A DNA stretch of 64,000 nucleotides from Spodoptera frugiperda (GCF_023101765.2 NC_064214.1:9926001-9990000), one strand, 5' to 3'; counted from the stretch's first letter, positions 12,658 through 22,669 are shown. Numbers and translations are program-made. Notes: generated from the sequence alone by a model not told the origin.

Positions 12658-13020
12658 CATACGATGTGGAGGCAGCTGGCAGCGGCATGATCCACGCCCT
12701 ACGGCTTCCCGCCGTACCTGCCGAGCCAGCGGTTCGACCCCTTCCAAAGGTACCAGCGCGAAGCCCAGCCTGAGGACGCCGTGACCTCCTCAAGCGAATT
12801 CCACGAAACAGAAGCGAGCGAAGAGTACTTCGGGTCCAGAACTAGCAGGGAAAGCGAGAGAGCCGATCCCTCTTTCGATCCCATATCAGCCTTCTACGCT
12901 CCGAAATCGAACGAGGAGTTCGAGACGACTTCGGAGACACAAAAGAACGCGCAAAAATCCCTGATGATAGACAATCTGTTGAATATTCGACAGGAGTGCA
13001 GCGTACCAGACATGAAGTAA
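12658..13020 (+). CDS. In-frame post-stop extension of svp (possible readthrough or alternative C-terminus)
   Basis: In the svp frame, the UGA at 12655 is followed by ten sense codons (HTMWRQLAAA), a second UGA at 12688, then 109 uninterrupted codons from 12691 to a UAA at 13018. The stretch looks coding: third positions are mostly G or C over 12691-12780 (for example TAC-GGC-TTC-CCG-CCG-TAC-CTG), and base composition falls to AT-rich just after the UAA, not after the first stop. The predicted peptide begins STPYGFPPYLPSQRFDPF, is Ser/Glu-rich in the middle and carries SLMIDNLLN near its end, resembling Groucho-binding EH1-type motifs. No initiator with recognisable context was seen. It may be a readthrough extension, an alternative splice product or a recently stopped C-terminus; the sequence alone does not decide. 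Confidence 0.45.
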
Positions 13021-13095
13021 CGTTCAGTGGGCTCCGTAGTGAATTAGTTCAAGTTTTTGTTCCTCTGTAAAAATAGTTTACTATTTAATAATGTA

Positions 13096-13101
13096 AATAA
13101 A
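13096..13101 (+). terminator. Poly(A) signal AATAAA (proximal)
   Basis: Canonical AATAAA 75 bases after the third in-frame stop, followed by a T-rich run. It is the first such hexamer downstream of the svp coding sequence and a plausible cleavage signal. Confidence 0.6.
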
Positions 13102-14316
13102 ATGTTTTTATTATTGTAAATTGATAGTTAAGAGTTTTTCTACGATGATGGATGGATTTTTTATTTTATTTTTTATTATTATTATATTGTATTTTTTCTG
13201 ATTGTTCTTTTTTTTGTAGAAATTGTATAAAATCAATTTTTGGATTGATAACGCAATAAGATGTGCATCGGTCGTGCAATGTCGGTGTGTAGTTGTATGT
13301 TAGAGATAGAGGAAGGTTTTCAAGGATTAAGAAAACTTTTATACGACTAAAATAAATAGATGTGAAGAACCGTCAATGATGTTAAACTGGGAATGGGAGA
13401 TGGTGTTCGTATTCATATCAGTAAAGAGGAAAATGTGTTCAACTATTAACTTAGGGAACGCCTGGCAATGAGACTTCTTGTAAATAAACTTCTTACTTAA
13501 TTTTGTTTTAAGTTTACTCAGTTTTGTTTGATCTTTGGATAACATTCCCAGTTTAAAATCATGATCGAAGAGTTTTTACCTACAAATATGATTGGACGAG
13601 GTTCTTTCTTTTTTATTTTCCACTGGTGCTGTCATAACTCAAATATTTACGTAAGATTACGTAATTTTTTATTATTTTTATCGATTCCGTAAAGCATTTA
13701 TATAGGTATGTATCGTTCCTTTAAAACAAATTGTACAACAAAAAAAAAATATTTTTAGTTAAAAATATAAAACATAGTTGAGTAACATTTTCTTTTTGTT
13801 TAAACAATAGTGAGAAATACAAATTTTGTATGCAAAATAGCTATAACTATAAAAATGGTTTTATTTATTATTATTTCTTTGTAATACAATTTTAGCGCAA
13901 CGTTTTTTTTATAAAAAATATCTGTTTAATAATTTTTTGTATGACCTTAGCCAGAATACTTTTTAATTTGTTAAATAATTCAAATTATTATGGAATTGAA
14001 TCAATAAGTTTGGAAATTAAAACATTTGCTTGTAAAACACTATTATTAATCTATTAAATAATAATAAAAATATTACTGAAACGAAAAGCAATAACACGAT
14101 TCTTTTTAAAAATAATTATTTAAAATAAAACAAAATTTACAAACAAATGTTTAAATTTTACAATTTATTATTGTTTTATTTACAAACAAAATTGAGTAAA
14201 ATCTACAAACAATTATTAGTAAAAGAGAAGCAATGTATTTATTCGCAATAATTGTACAGTGTACGGATGTAAAATATCGTCGGTGTGTGTACGAGAGTGT
14301 ATGGAGATGTATAAAA

Positions 14317-14339
14317 AATAAATATTAATGAGGAATAAA
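14317..14339 (+). terminator. Paired distal poly(A) signals
   Basis: Two AATAAA hexamers, at 14317 and 14334, follow a GT-rich segment ('cggtgtgtgtacgagagtgt'). They could serve a long 3' UTR form of svp. The first interspersed repeat to the right begins about 170 bases later. Confidence 0.45.
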
Positions 14340-14510
14340 ATATGTCTCTCTGGATTTTCTTTTTTTATTATTTTTGTTTTAATTCCCCCTCTATTTTGAA
14401 AGACAACATCACTTTCATCCAGTTATGAATTATTAATCCTATGTATTGGAATATAATAGGGGCAGATCAATTAGGTACCATAATTTGGATATGATGTTCC
14501 ATCCATTAAA

Positions 14511-14632
14511 GGTCGCAGGGAGCCGCTGGATGCAGTACGCTTCCGACCAGCCTATCTGGAAGTTATTGGGGGAGACCTATGTTCAGCAGGCCTCCCCCAA
14601 TGACATCTTATGGCTGATATGATGATGATGAT
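14511..14632 (+). mobile_element. RTE-like LINE 3' tail
   Basis: Contains 'agccgctggatgca', 'cagcctatctggaagt', 'gacctatgttcagcag' and ends in a 'gatgatgatgat' run. Related fragments lie at 45602-45672 and 22848-22888. This block order with a GAT-repeat end is typical of lepidopteran RTE-type tails. Confidence 0.6.
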
Positions 14633-15260
14633 ATTCCACCAGTTATTTGGTTATAATATAAACACAATACAGTAAAACAAGTATCTATGTCATAAGTACT
14701 TAAAATCTCACATTTTCAAGTCATAAAACAGATCCAGTTCTTGCCTATTCCATTAAGTAATTTTAGATAAAAGAATCACCCGTTTCACATACTCACATCA
14801 CACACCCAATCACAAGTAAAATAACCGTTACACATAGTCCCTAACACCTTCACAAAATACTGATATCAAAATCTACCAATGACCAATTCAAAGTAGATAA
14901 GCAATCACAGATGTGTACAACGACAAAACTAATCACTCACACAATCTAATCAAAGTCAAAAATCACTGACGAGGCACTAAATCACGAACATCAAAGTCAG
15001 CCCTCCCCTATCGAAAACAAAAGTCAAAATCAAATCGCGTCACACGGAAGCCAGAGTTTACACTAATCACCCAATTATAAGTAAACAGCAGTCTATCCGG
15101 TGTCGTGTTGTAGGGACACGCAGTAAAACAATTTCGAACAAAACTGGATTGTTGTACGCCAATTTTTACTATTTTCATACTGTGTAAGTTGGGCCAATAC
15201 AAACGAGTGAACTGTCAAAAGTCATTTTTATCTAGTCTCTCGCTCACACTTATGCCAGTT
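14633..15260. other. Intergenic DNA, nothing recognised
   Basis: AT-rich, single-copy-looking sequence with no open frame of note and no family repeat recognised. Confidence 0.4.
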
Positions 15261-15298
15261 GTTAAAGAATGAGACTATCCCAATCTCATTCTTTTAAC
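15261..15298. repeat. Imperfect hairpin
   Basis: 'gttaaagaatgaga' (15261-15274) pairs with 'tctcattcttttaac' (15284-15298) with one bulged A, around a 9-nt loop. It lies just upstream of a SINE family C copy. Function unknown. Confidence 0.7.
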
Positions 15299-15351
15299 GT
15301 GAAACTTCGCACGTTTGTAATAGCCCAACTATACACATACGATGTAATAAT

Positions 15352-15505
15352 CCGGAGCTGCGGACTGCGTAGCGGGTTACAGAGGTCCTGCTCGAAAAGA
15401 CAGAGTAGGAACGGGGTGGTTTTTAGTCAGTAAGAGTCTGACACTCCATCTCACCTCGCCCAAGGCGGCAGAAGTAATTGGACGATTTTCGGCCCTCAAA
15501 AAAAA
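15352..15505 (+). mobile_element. SINE family C, copy 1
   Basis: Landmarks: 'ggagctgcggactgc', 'agcgggttac', 'agtaggaacggggtggtttt', 'tagtcagtaagagtctgaca', 'cctcgcccaaggcgg' and a terminal A run. At least nine copies in both orientations occur in this window, making it the most frequent well-defined SINE here. No protein is encoded. Confidence 0.85.
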
Positions 15506-15774
15506 TGTTATAGTGTTGATATCACTAAACCTTCTGTCCAATACCCACGGAGTGACCGCGTGTGAAACTATAAGTGCGCGTGAGAGTGTCGGCGGTACGC
15601 GCGGCGCAGGTGGCCGGCGCAAGCGCACGCGATCCCTGGTCCCATTTACGTGGGAAATGTACCTGCTGCAATTAGTTGCTGTGATTACTGCAATTAATCT
15701 GTTGAAAGTGAAAATTAGGTCTCTACTTAATTAAGATGTCAGCCTGAGGTAAAGTTGCTAAAGGTGGTAAAGTT

Positions 15775-15962
15775 GACTGCACGGTTGATGCGGTGGCTGG
15801 GCAACCGGCTGCCGCGCAACGTGTAGCGGTATCGATTCCCACACGGAGCAACTCTTTGTGTGATTCACAAATTGTTGTTTCGGGTCTGGGTGTCATGTGT
15901 ATGCGAAGTTGTATTTTTGTAAACGCACCCACGACACAGAAGAAAATCCTAGAGTGGAGCAA
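15775..15962 (+). mobile_element. SINE family D (tRNA-derived), full-length
   Basis: The head is tRNA-like ('gcacggttgatgcggtggct', box B-like 'tatcgattccc'), followed by 'caactctttgtgtgattcac', 'tgtttcgggtctgggtgtca' and an end near 'atcctagagtgg'. Further copies lie at 18362-18555 (-), 19445-19610 (+) and, truncated, 33473-33570 (+). Confidence 0.85.
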
Positions 15963-16480
15963 CGCTTTCTAAAAAAAATGTCCCAATCCCACGACAATTT
16001 AAAAACAATTAATTATGAAAAATTCCCATGGAACCACAAAATCACGAACGCTGCGCGGAAGTCGCTATAATGTCATTTAGCCAATACACCTGTGTCCTGT
16101 CTGTCCGGATTCGTGATTGCGGGAACGTAGTGTCGAATCCCGGTTGGGGCAGCACATTGTTTCACGCAATGATATTTGTAATTACATGATTGATATACCA
16201 ATTTTGTAAGTTAAATATAAAATACTTCAAATTGCACTGTGGTGCAGTGCGATGAATGTGATTGCTACAAAATGTGTAGCAACTATTCAACTAACAAAAT
16301 AATAAGTCTACTCATTCAAATCGACACAAAATGCACACATTACATGTTTAATTCCCCTCTATACAACGACAATACAAACACGCTGTACTTGTCACGTCGA
16401 CTCACCCACTCAATCACGCTACTGACACCTGTAACCCACAAATTATGACTTGACAAACTATTTAATAGGTTATAGTGGCC

Positions 16481-16624
16481 CAAAGCTGCGGACTACCTAG
16501 CGAGTTTAGCTCGAAAAGCAGGAGTAGGAACGGGGTGGTTTTTAGTCAGTAAGAGTTTAACACTCCCTCTCACCTCGCTCACGGCGGGAGAAGAAAATTG
16601 GATGTCGTCTCCTCTCAAAAAAAG
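16481..16624 (+). mobile_element. SINE family C, copy 2
   Basis: Same landmark order as the family C copy at 15352: 'aaagctgcggactacctagc', 'caggagtaggaacggggtgg', 'cctcgctcacggcggg' and a terminal A run. Confidence 0.85.
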
Positions 16625-16671
16625 TGGTGATATCAATCACTACAGTTAAAGTAAAAATATCGTTATCACAT

Positions 16672-16810
16672 CGTCACGCCTTTTATCCCTGAAGGAGTAA
16701 GGAGTAGGATAAGGTGCTCATTACGGCAATTAATGCCACAGACAATGTAAACCTACTTTTCACCATTTGTGTTGTAAGTCCCATGTAGAAGGTGAAGCCT
16801 ATTGCTATAT
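16672..16810 (-). mobile_element. SINE family B tail fragment
   Basis: Reads as the reverse complement of the family B body: 'cgtcacgccttttatccctg', 'ctacttttcaccatttgtg', 'aagtcccatgtagaagg', 'gcctattgc'. The tRNA-like head with the 'cgggaatcgaacc' block is missing. Confidence 0.75.
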
Positions 16811-17131
16811 ACCAGCTGTAGGTATCTACTTAAGATAGTAAGGAAAGAAAAAGTGGACATTAAAAATACATGTTTTACTAAATCAAAAGCGTGATAATTT
16901 GTGTTAGAATATTTTTTATTTGTTGATAATGTGTTAGATATATTAAACACTCCGCAGGAGATTCGAGTGTTGAAGTTATGATGGCGGCGGCTCATATTTC
17001 TTCAATAAAGTAAAATTATTAATTCAATCAATTTGTTTAGTTTGTGTTTATACTTATATAGACATAGTTTTGTGTGAGTAGTAGCTTCATAATTCATTCA
17101 TTCATAATAACATCTGATATATTCTTTTAGG

Positions 17132-17286
17132 GTAGGACTATCTAGCCTTTTTACCGGGACTCCGGCTCGAAAAGCAGGAGTAGGAACGGGGTGGTTTTTA
17201 GTCAGTAAGAGTCTAACACTCCCTCTCGCCTCGCCCAAGGCGGGAGACACACACGTACATTGGATGATATGCTGCCTTCAAAAAAG
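17132..17286 (+). mobile_element. SINE family C, copy 3
   Basis: Carries 'gctcgaaaagcaggagtagg', 'aacggggtggtttttagtca' and 'ctctcgcctcgcccaaggcg'. Its 5' end is diverged ('ggactatctagcctttttac'). Confidence 0.85.
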
Positions 17287-17707
17287 GGGTTATTAGTTAA
17301 ATTAAAAACAAACTCTATCAACAAAATATTTATCAAGTGTTATATAATGTCGGAAATCGTAAAAAAATATTATAAAACAAGTCGTACTTATTCAACTAAG
17401 TATTTCACAATTTTTAAGAAATACTCAGAGAATTACCTAAAAATAGCATATATCTTGGAAATACCTAACAAAACATAGTACAACATAATATCTCACGCTG
17501 CGTGACAAATGTAAATGACACTTCACTCACGCAGCGTGACCCACCTTTAGCTCCCAAAAAAGTTTATTTAAAAAAAAACATTCCGTTTAAAACAGGTGCG
17601 TATGACAATCTGTGCAGGGTTATGGGGTCATCAACTATTTATCACATCTGATAATAATGTCTCTTTCTCCCTTATCTACTCTTTTCTTTATTATCGCTTT
17701 CGTCTGA

Positions 17708-17829
17708 AGTGTGGAAGAGCATGCTTGCGTTGTGTTTCGTAGTTTGAGTTCCCAATCTTCTTAATTCTCGATTCCCCAACAACCCTTAAATTTCTAACCC
17801 CCAAAATGCTGGCAACGCACTTGTAACTT
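17708..17829 (+). mobile_element. SINE family A, partial
   Basis: A collapsed copy joining the 5' module ('gtgtggaagagcatgcttgc') to the middle ('caacaacccttaaatttcta', 'gctggcaacgcacttgtaac'). The 'gtccatggg' to 'ccataaaa' tail is lost. Confidence 0.7.
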
Positions 17830-18361
17830 GTGACCGTAAATGCGGCTGTAGAGCAAAGGGTCTAGAATTCGCTTCCTGAGTCAGTCCAAGTTATTATTAG
17901 GATCTACTTATTACGTGGTAATAAAGATTTTTTTACGTAATAAAGATTATTATATTATTAAAGATTATTATATATTATTTCTCAATTAACAGAATGTAAA
18001 GGCTAGATGTGAGTTTGCTACACACAATCTAGTTTTATACAAAAATCAATACAAAATGTCCTATATGTGGACATAAGGAAAATGTATACTGAAAATGAAA
18101 CAACCAATCAAAACCAAAATTCAGTCGAATTGAACAGGAAAATATTGCTTAACCTACTTTGTTGAAACAAAAACGACACTTATCGCAATGAGGTAAAGTA
18201 TATTTTAACATGCCAGGTTTATTCGTAGTCATCGGAACAGTAACAAATGTCGTGTTAATTCCCACTAGGACCAAATAATATTATTAAACATAGTTAGATC
18301 TGCTAAAGATAGATAGATAAAGATTTTTAGAGCAAAATAAAATTAAATATTTTTTTACTTT

Positions 18362-18555
18362 GCCCCACACTAGGGTAAGAAAATCCTAGGGTATTCTCCT
18401 GTATCGTTGGTGCATTTACAAACATATAAGTTCACATACACATCACACTCAAAACCCAAAATAACAATTTGTGGATCACACAAAGAGTCGCTTCGTGCGG
18501 GGGTCGTACCCGCTACACGTTCCACGGCTGCCAATTGTCTAGCGCCAACCATGCA
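18362..18555 (-). mobile_element. SINE family D (tRNA-derived), inverted copy
   Basis: Reverse complement of the copy at 15775: 'gccccacactagggtaag', 'aaaatcctagggtattctcc', 'atcacacaaagagtcg' and 'gcgccaaccatgcaat'. Nearly full length. Confidence 0.85.
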
Positions 18556-18955
18556 ATATTTTTTTTTACTAAATGTATTTGAGCTTATTGCGTGAAATAA
18601 GTCACTATTGTAAGTATCGGTGAGAATTACTGGATCAAAAACCAAGCAACCTGACATATATTTTATGAACACATTACACTATACCTTTTCAGAGAAGTTT
18701 TACTTAAAGTATATAAGTATACAGGTTTCATAAACATATAATAACTTGAAGAAGATGCTTATAATCTCTCATTTATCATTCAAAATAAAAAAAAATCCTA
18801 GAAATATACAATGGAAATGGCGTAAACGACTGAATTAACGTTCCATTTACCTGTAAACTACAAACAAACGCAATTACATAAGTAAATTATCCTCATTCCA
18901 TCCTTCTTCAGTGGTTTCAGGGAGTTTCAGAGAGGTATAGGGCGGTGGGCGTGAC

Positions 18956-19002
18956 AAAGGTCGCCCAATAAGGTCGGAGGTCGCGACCCTCCGACCTCCG
19001 AC
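18956..19002. promoter_or_regulatory. Clustered AGGTCG half-sites with an 11-bp hairpin
   Basis: Three AGGTCG motifs (near 18958, 18971 and 18978) lie in tandem. 18973-18983 ('gtcggaggtcg') is the exact reverse complement of 18992-19002 around an 8-nt loop, and 'ggtcgcgacc' (18979-18988) is a perfect palindrome. Nuclear receptors of the COUP-TF type bind repeated AGGTCA, of which AGGTCG is a one-base variant. A binding role is inference only; the segment is much less AT-rich than its flanks. Confidence 0.4.
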
Positions 19003-19328
19003 ACGACCCGCGAGTTCGCGCATACTCTTCACGTGAAAAGCGATTGATTCGTGCTTGCTATGACGCCCCTATAGCGCAGGCTGTAGCAGCTATGTACGCC
19101 TATGTAGAAGCGGTAAGGAACGTTATGTATGTAGATAGACTGTGAAGGTTCCTATTGTAAGTCGTAATTCTGTTGATTTTAAAATTATTTATAATTCTTA
19201 ATGGAATTCGAAAAATGTTTAGAACATTAGAATAAAGGTATTAAAAATATATAACTTTTATTATTTTTTACACGACACACCCAAAAATGAGTTTATTATA
19301 ATTCTAATCTGTCAACGTCACTTAGAAC

Positions 19329-19372
19329 ATGGTCTTTTATCCCCAAAAGGGTAGGCAAAGGTGCACATTACG
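19329..19372 (-). mobile_element. SINE family B tail remnant
   Basis: A short match to the family B tail ('ggtcttttatccccaaaagg', 'ggcaaaggtgcacattacgg'), truncated on both sides and adjacent to a family D copy. Confidence 0.55.
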
Positions 19373-19444
19373 GTAATAATTCAAATATTTAACTACATCA
19401 GTCTTTGGTAAATTTAACTCTAATGAAAGAAGCAAAACAAACGT

Positions 19445-19610
19445 TGCGCGTTGACAGGGCAACCGGCTGTCGCGCAACATGTAGCGGGTTCGATTCCCGC
19501 ACGGAACAACTCTTTGTGTGATCCACAAACTGTTGTTTCGGGTCTGGGTGTCATGTGTATATGAACTTGTTTGTTTGTAGGACACGATACAGGAGAATAT
19601 CCTAGTATGG
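19445..19610 (+). mobile_element. SINE family D (tRNA-derived), copy
   Basis: Contains 'gcaaccggctgtcgcgcaac', 'gtagcgggttcgattcccgc' with an intact box B-like sequence, 'caactctttgtgtgatcc' and 'tatcctagtatgg'. The extreme 5' end is altered. Confidence 0.85.
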
Positions 19611-19930
19611 AAATGGTGAAAAGTACATAATTTGAGTTATTACAACATTATAAACATCGACAAATTACTACGTCAATACAACAGTAACTCCTAATACAAA
19701 TCTCAACATGAAACACTTTATCAATAAACAATTGCATCTTGATTTACTACTGAACTACAAATATGGCCGCCAACACACAGCTGATTGTCAATGTTTGCTA
19801 GGAACAGACGATCCGACACACTGATTCGATGTGACAAGAGATTCTGATTGTCGCCAACCTCTTTATCAAATCCAACTGATGTGAGGAAGTTGCTGAGGAC
19901 ATCTTTACAAACTTATTAGAGGAGTAACTG

Positions 19931-20052
19931 TACCCTTAGTATGAGTTTGTTTTATTTTTAAAGTTATCGAAACGTGAGCGACTTCAGCCCTTTTATTGGT
20001 CGGCTTGAATAAACCAACCAATCAATCAAAGCACCGAATTCGCTCGCGCTCA
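19931..20052. mobile_element. MITE family 3, copy 2
   Basis: Left end 'cccttagtatgagtttgttt' matches the reverse complement of the family right end. The inner 'attggtcggcttgaataaac' and 'ccgaattcgctcgcgctc' blocks are kept, but the right terminal repeat is missing. Confidence 0.6.
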
Positions 20053-20086
20053 TAATCTGCTGAAGACATTTAATGAGATAGATTAA

Positions 20087-20272
20087 TATAATATTGGCTT
20101 CTGCCAGCGGCTTCGCTCACGTCCCCGTGAAAATAAAGTATCCTATCACCCAAGTTAGCTCATACCCTGTCTGTGTACCAAATTTCATCAAAATCCGTTC
20201 AGTAGTTTCGGCGTGATTGACAAATAAACATCCAAAAAAACTTTCACATTTATAATATTAGTGTGATCGTTA
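20087..20272 (+). mobile_element. Insect-type interspersed repeat tail
   Basis: Blocks 'gccagcggcttcgctcacg', 'aaaataaagtatcctatcac', 'accaaatttcatcaaaatcc', 'gttcagtagtttcggcgtga' and the end 'tttataatattagtgtgat' follow the order of a repeat very common in insect genomes. Class is uncertain (SINE or LINE end); no coding remains. Confidence 0.6.
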
Positions 20273-20466
20273 TAGTTTGGAATTCAGAATAATATACAGG
20301 ACTCATTTAAACACAGTCACGCTGGTAAATATGCGAAGGTGAAGTTTAAAACAGCGAGCGGAAATAACTATGTATGTTATCTAACCAAAGAAAAGCATCC
20401 TAGAGAATTCCTTAACAGACTTTAACCTACCCAAATCGATAAACTGATAGCCTTAAAAATAGGTGA

Positions 20467-20935
20467 CACAAAGACACATGCGTTAGTGTGCTTTTCCACC
20501 AGAGATCTGCTATGCTACGTTGCTGTGGATGCGTTTGGCTTTCACCAATCATATTCATTGGTACACATAGCTTAGCACTGGTGGAAACCAACTCAGCTAA
20601 GCTATGTTTTGTATTTACATATAAGATGCGCGTTATGGACGTGTGCTATGGATGTGTGCTATGGATGTGTGCTATGGATTTGTGCTATGGATGTGTGCTA
20701 TGGATAGCTTCCCTACTATCGATACATCGCATACTGGAGCTGCGCATCTTCCTCGTTCACCTACTGTGCAGCTAACACACACAGCTCATCTTAGTCGCAC
20801 CGCTACATGGTTTACATACACATGGTTCACATACTCACACAGTTTTGCAGCCTAGCTTAGTAACATAACTACATAGCACATTTCTAGTGGAAAAGCACAC
20901 TTGAACACACGTTAATAGGCATGTGTCTATGTGTA
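20467..20935. mobile_element. Non-autonomous DNA transposon (MITE family 5) with internal minisatellite
   Basis: Outer arms 'gtgtgcttttccaccagag' (left) and 'ctagtggaaaagcacac' (right) are inverted repeats, extended outward by 'agacacatgcgtta' against 'taataggcatgtgtct'. Inside are a second inverted pair, 'catagcttagcac' and 'agctaagctatg', and a 13-bp tandem repeat. No transposase is encoded. Confidence 0.7.
20640..20706. repeat. 13-bp minisatellite, about 5 units
   Basis: The unit 'gtgtgctatggat' is repeated five times, one unit carrying a T for G. It lies inside the MITE at 20467-20935, and its unit resembles the 'tgctatg' found next to the terminal repeat. It creates a misleading cysteine/tryptophan-rich open frame. 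Confidence 0.9.
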
Positions 20936-21035
20936 ACCAAAAACCAAATTCGCGAGAACCAATACATGTATTCCAAACCCGGATAACCCGGTACAAAATG
21001 CGATTCATTATAATTCCCAGCTACGGACTACTAAC

Positions 21036-21160
21036 GGTAACACGGCCAAACATCAAACTACACAAACCAGTATAAACTGACCTTTGAATCTACGGAAAGA
21101 CCATACAAAGCCAGACCAAGATAAACTGGTTTTGTATAGCTTGACGCGTTACCGTGTGTT
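21036..21160. mobile_element. MITE family 4, copy 1
   Basis: The left arm ('ggtaacacggccaaacatca', 'aactacacaaaccagtat') and right arm ('aaactggttttgtatagctt', 'gacgcgttaccgtgt') are inverted repeats. Related copies lie at 45150-45252 and 60594-60707. Confidence 0.75.
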
Positions 21161-21387
21161 CAAAGCCTAAACAGTATATTGTGGAAATCAAAAATATTGT
21201 TTTCTCCATCCATTGTGAGGTGTGGAGATAGAAGCGATAAGACGGACAGACAGACAGATATCTGGTAAACGTGGTGCTTGTACACCTAGATGATTAGGAG
21301 TAGAGGTGCTGTGGAGTCGCTTTTGGTTGTGAAATTAATTTAAAATGGGTGAGCTCGTTACATTGTTTAATTAAAATAATGCATACA

Positions 21388-21632
21388 AACGTCACGCCTT
21401 TTATCCCCGAAGGCGTAGGCAGAGATGTATATTACGGCGCGTAATGTCGCTATACAATGTTTACCTACTTTTCACTATATTTGTGTTATAGGTCCCATGC
21501 AATAGGGGATGAGGCTATTGCCATAATATATTGGATTACTAGGTCCAATTCCAGACTCCGTACTACTATTGAGAAATTTTTTAAAAGCCGAAAAATCTTA
21601 GTAATACTTTGTTCGACCCGGGAATCGAACCC
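21388..21632 (-). mobile_element. SINE family B (tRNA-derived)
   Basis: Reads in reverse: 'gtcacgccttttatccccga', 'tacctacttttcactatatt', 'ggtcccatgcaatagggg', then 'gttcgacccgggaatcgaac', which is the complement of a box B-like 'gttcgattcccgggtcgaac'. The far 5' part of the tRNA-like head is replaced by family A sequence. Confidence 0.8.
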
Positions 21633-21750
21633 CAAAAGTATCGGCAACACACTTGTAACGCCTCTGGTGTTTCATGTGTCCATAGGCAGCGGCGATTGAT
21701 TACCATCAGGTGATCCGTCAGCTCGTTTACCGACTTATACCATAAAAAAA
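21633..21750 (+). mobile_element. SINE family A tail, fused to family B
   Basis: Starts directly at the 'cgaacc' of the adjoining family B copy with 'ccaaaagtatcggcaacaca' and continues to 'cataaaaaaa'. The head-to-head junction has no spacer, suggesting insertion into, or recombination with, the tRNA-like head. Confidence 0.75.
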
Positions 21751-22241
21751 TACTTTAAAGACAACTCTAAATAATTTACATAGGTAACTCATTCTAATAA
21801 AGCTTCAACATCGACTCCACAGTTCCCACAATCACAATCCCGCGCCTAATCGTGCGGGTGGTCGAGTTGATTGTGATTGACAGCACAACGTCACAGCAAC
21901 GAATTCAACACAACTACCACCTACCAAACCGCTTTGTTCACCATCCATTACTCGCCCAACAAGAGTCTAGCCTAACACACTCCATACAAAACCGTCAATG
22001 TATACCGTATGAAGGTTTTTTATACAATTTTAAATGGCTGCTTTTAGATAGTGAGATTTCAAATGTGCCTTTTGAATGTTGGTTTCTTGAAAGTGTCGGG
22101 CACGGTAATGTATGAGTTTGACAGCTATGTGAGACTAAAGAGTACCTCGGCGAGTGGTCGGGCTTATACTTATAAAAAGGTGTATCATGTGATGGGTTTG
22201 GAGCGTGTGTGCCTAGTGATGGTACCTTGAGTTAGAAGTTG

Positions 22242-22369
22242 TTGATTCCCGGGCTAGGGGTCTCGGGTTCGATTCCAGTATCGAGCAAAGTTTTACTGGG
22301 CTTTTTTCGGGTGCTGGAAAATTTCTCAGTAGTAGCATGTAGTCTGGAATTGTGCCCAGTATATGGCAT
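22242..22369 (+). mobile_element. SINE family B (tRNA-derived), 5' half
   Basis: Contains 'gggctaggggtctcgggttc' with box B-like 'ggttcgattcc', 'gggcttttttcgggtgctgg', 'tctcagtagtagcatg' and 'gaattgtgcccagtatatgg'. The distal half is absent. Confidence 0.8.
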
Positions 22370-22669
22370 TCGTGTGAATACTGTTTCTATAACTATATTA
22401 TTCCCACTGATAAAAGTTTCCGTATTGGATGTTTCTATAAATTAAACAATAATTATTAATATAAATAAATAGTTACTTCCAAACATTCTATGTAAGATTT
22501 CAATTTCTATATAACTACAGTAATGAACTACTCCTAAACACCACATCCCAAACACGATAGAAAAAAAAGAGAAGCCCCCAAAAACAATAAACACTTAGAG
22601 AAAAACAATAAAACAGCTAATCCTGAGTACTATCGACGGTGACAATTTATGGCGCGGCTACCCTACGTC

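Larger units (their letters stand above)
13021..14345 (+). other. svp 3' UTR and AT-rich downstream DNA
   Basis: The sequence turns strongly AT-rich by about 13040, with long T and A runs. AATAAA signals lie at 13096-13101, 14317-14322 and 14334-14339. The first would give a short 3' UTR of about 460 bases measured from the UGA at 12655; the last two would give one of about 1.7 kb. No other gene is visible. Confidence 0.55.

Noticed and set aside
12387..12773. 128-codon open frame overlapping the svp exon in another frame
   Set aside because: The svp frame is unmistakably conserved with COUP-TF proteins; the overlapping Arg/Pro-rich frame is a by-product of GC-rich codons.
15377..15628. Arg/Pro-rich open frame on the - strand
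   Set aside because: It lies largely over a SINE family C copy and a GC-rich flank.
16091..16165. Possible tRNA ending 'gtcgaatcccggttgggg'
   Set aside because: No matching acceptor stem or D arm; probably a decayed SINE head.
20488..20855. Cys/Trp/Met-rich open frames
   Set aside because: They are translations of the 13-bp minisatellite inside a MITE.
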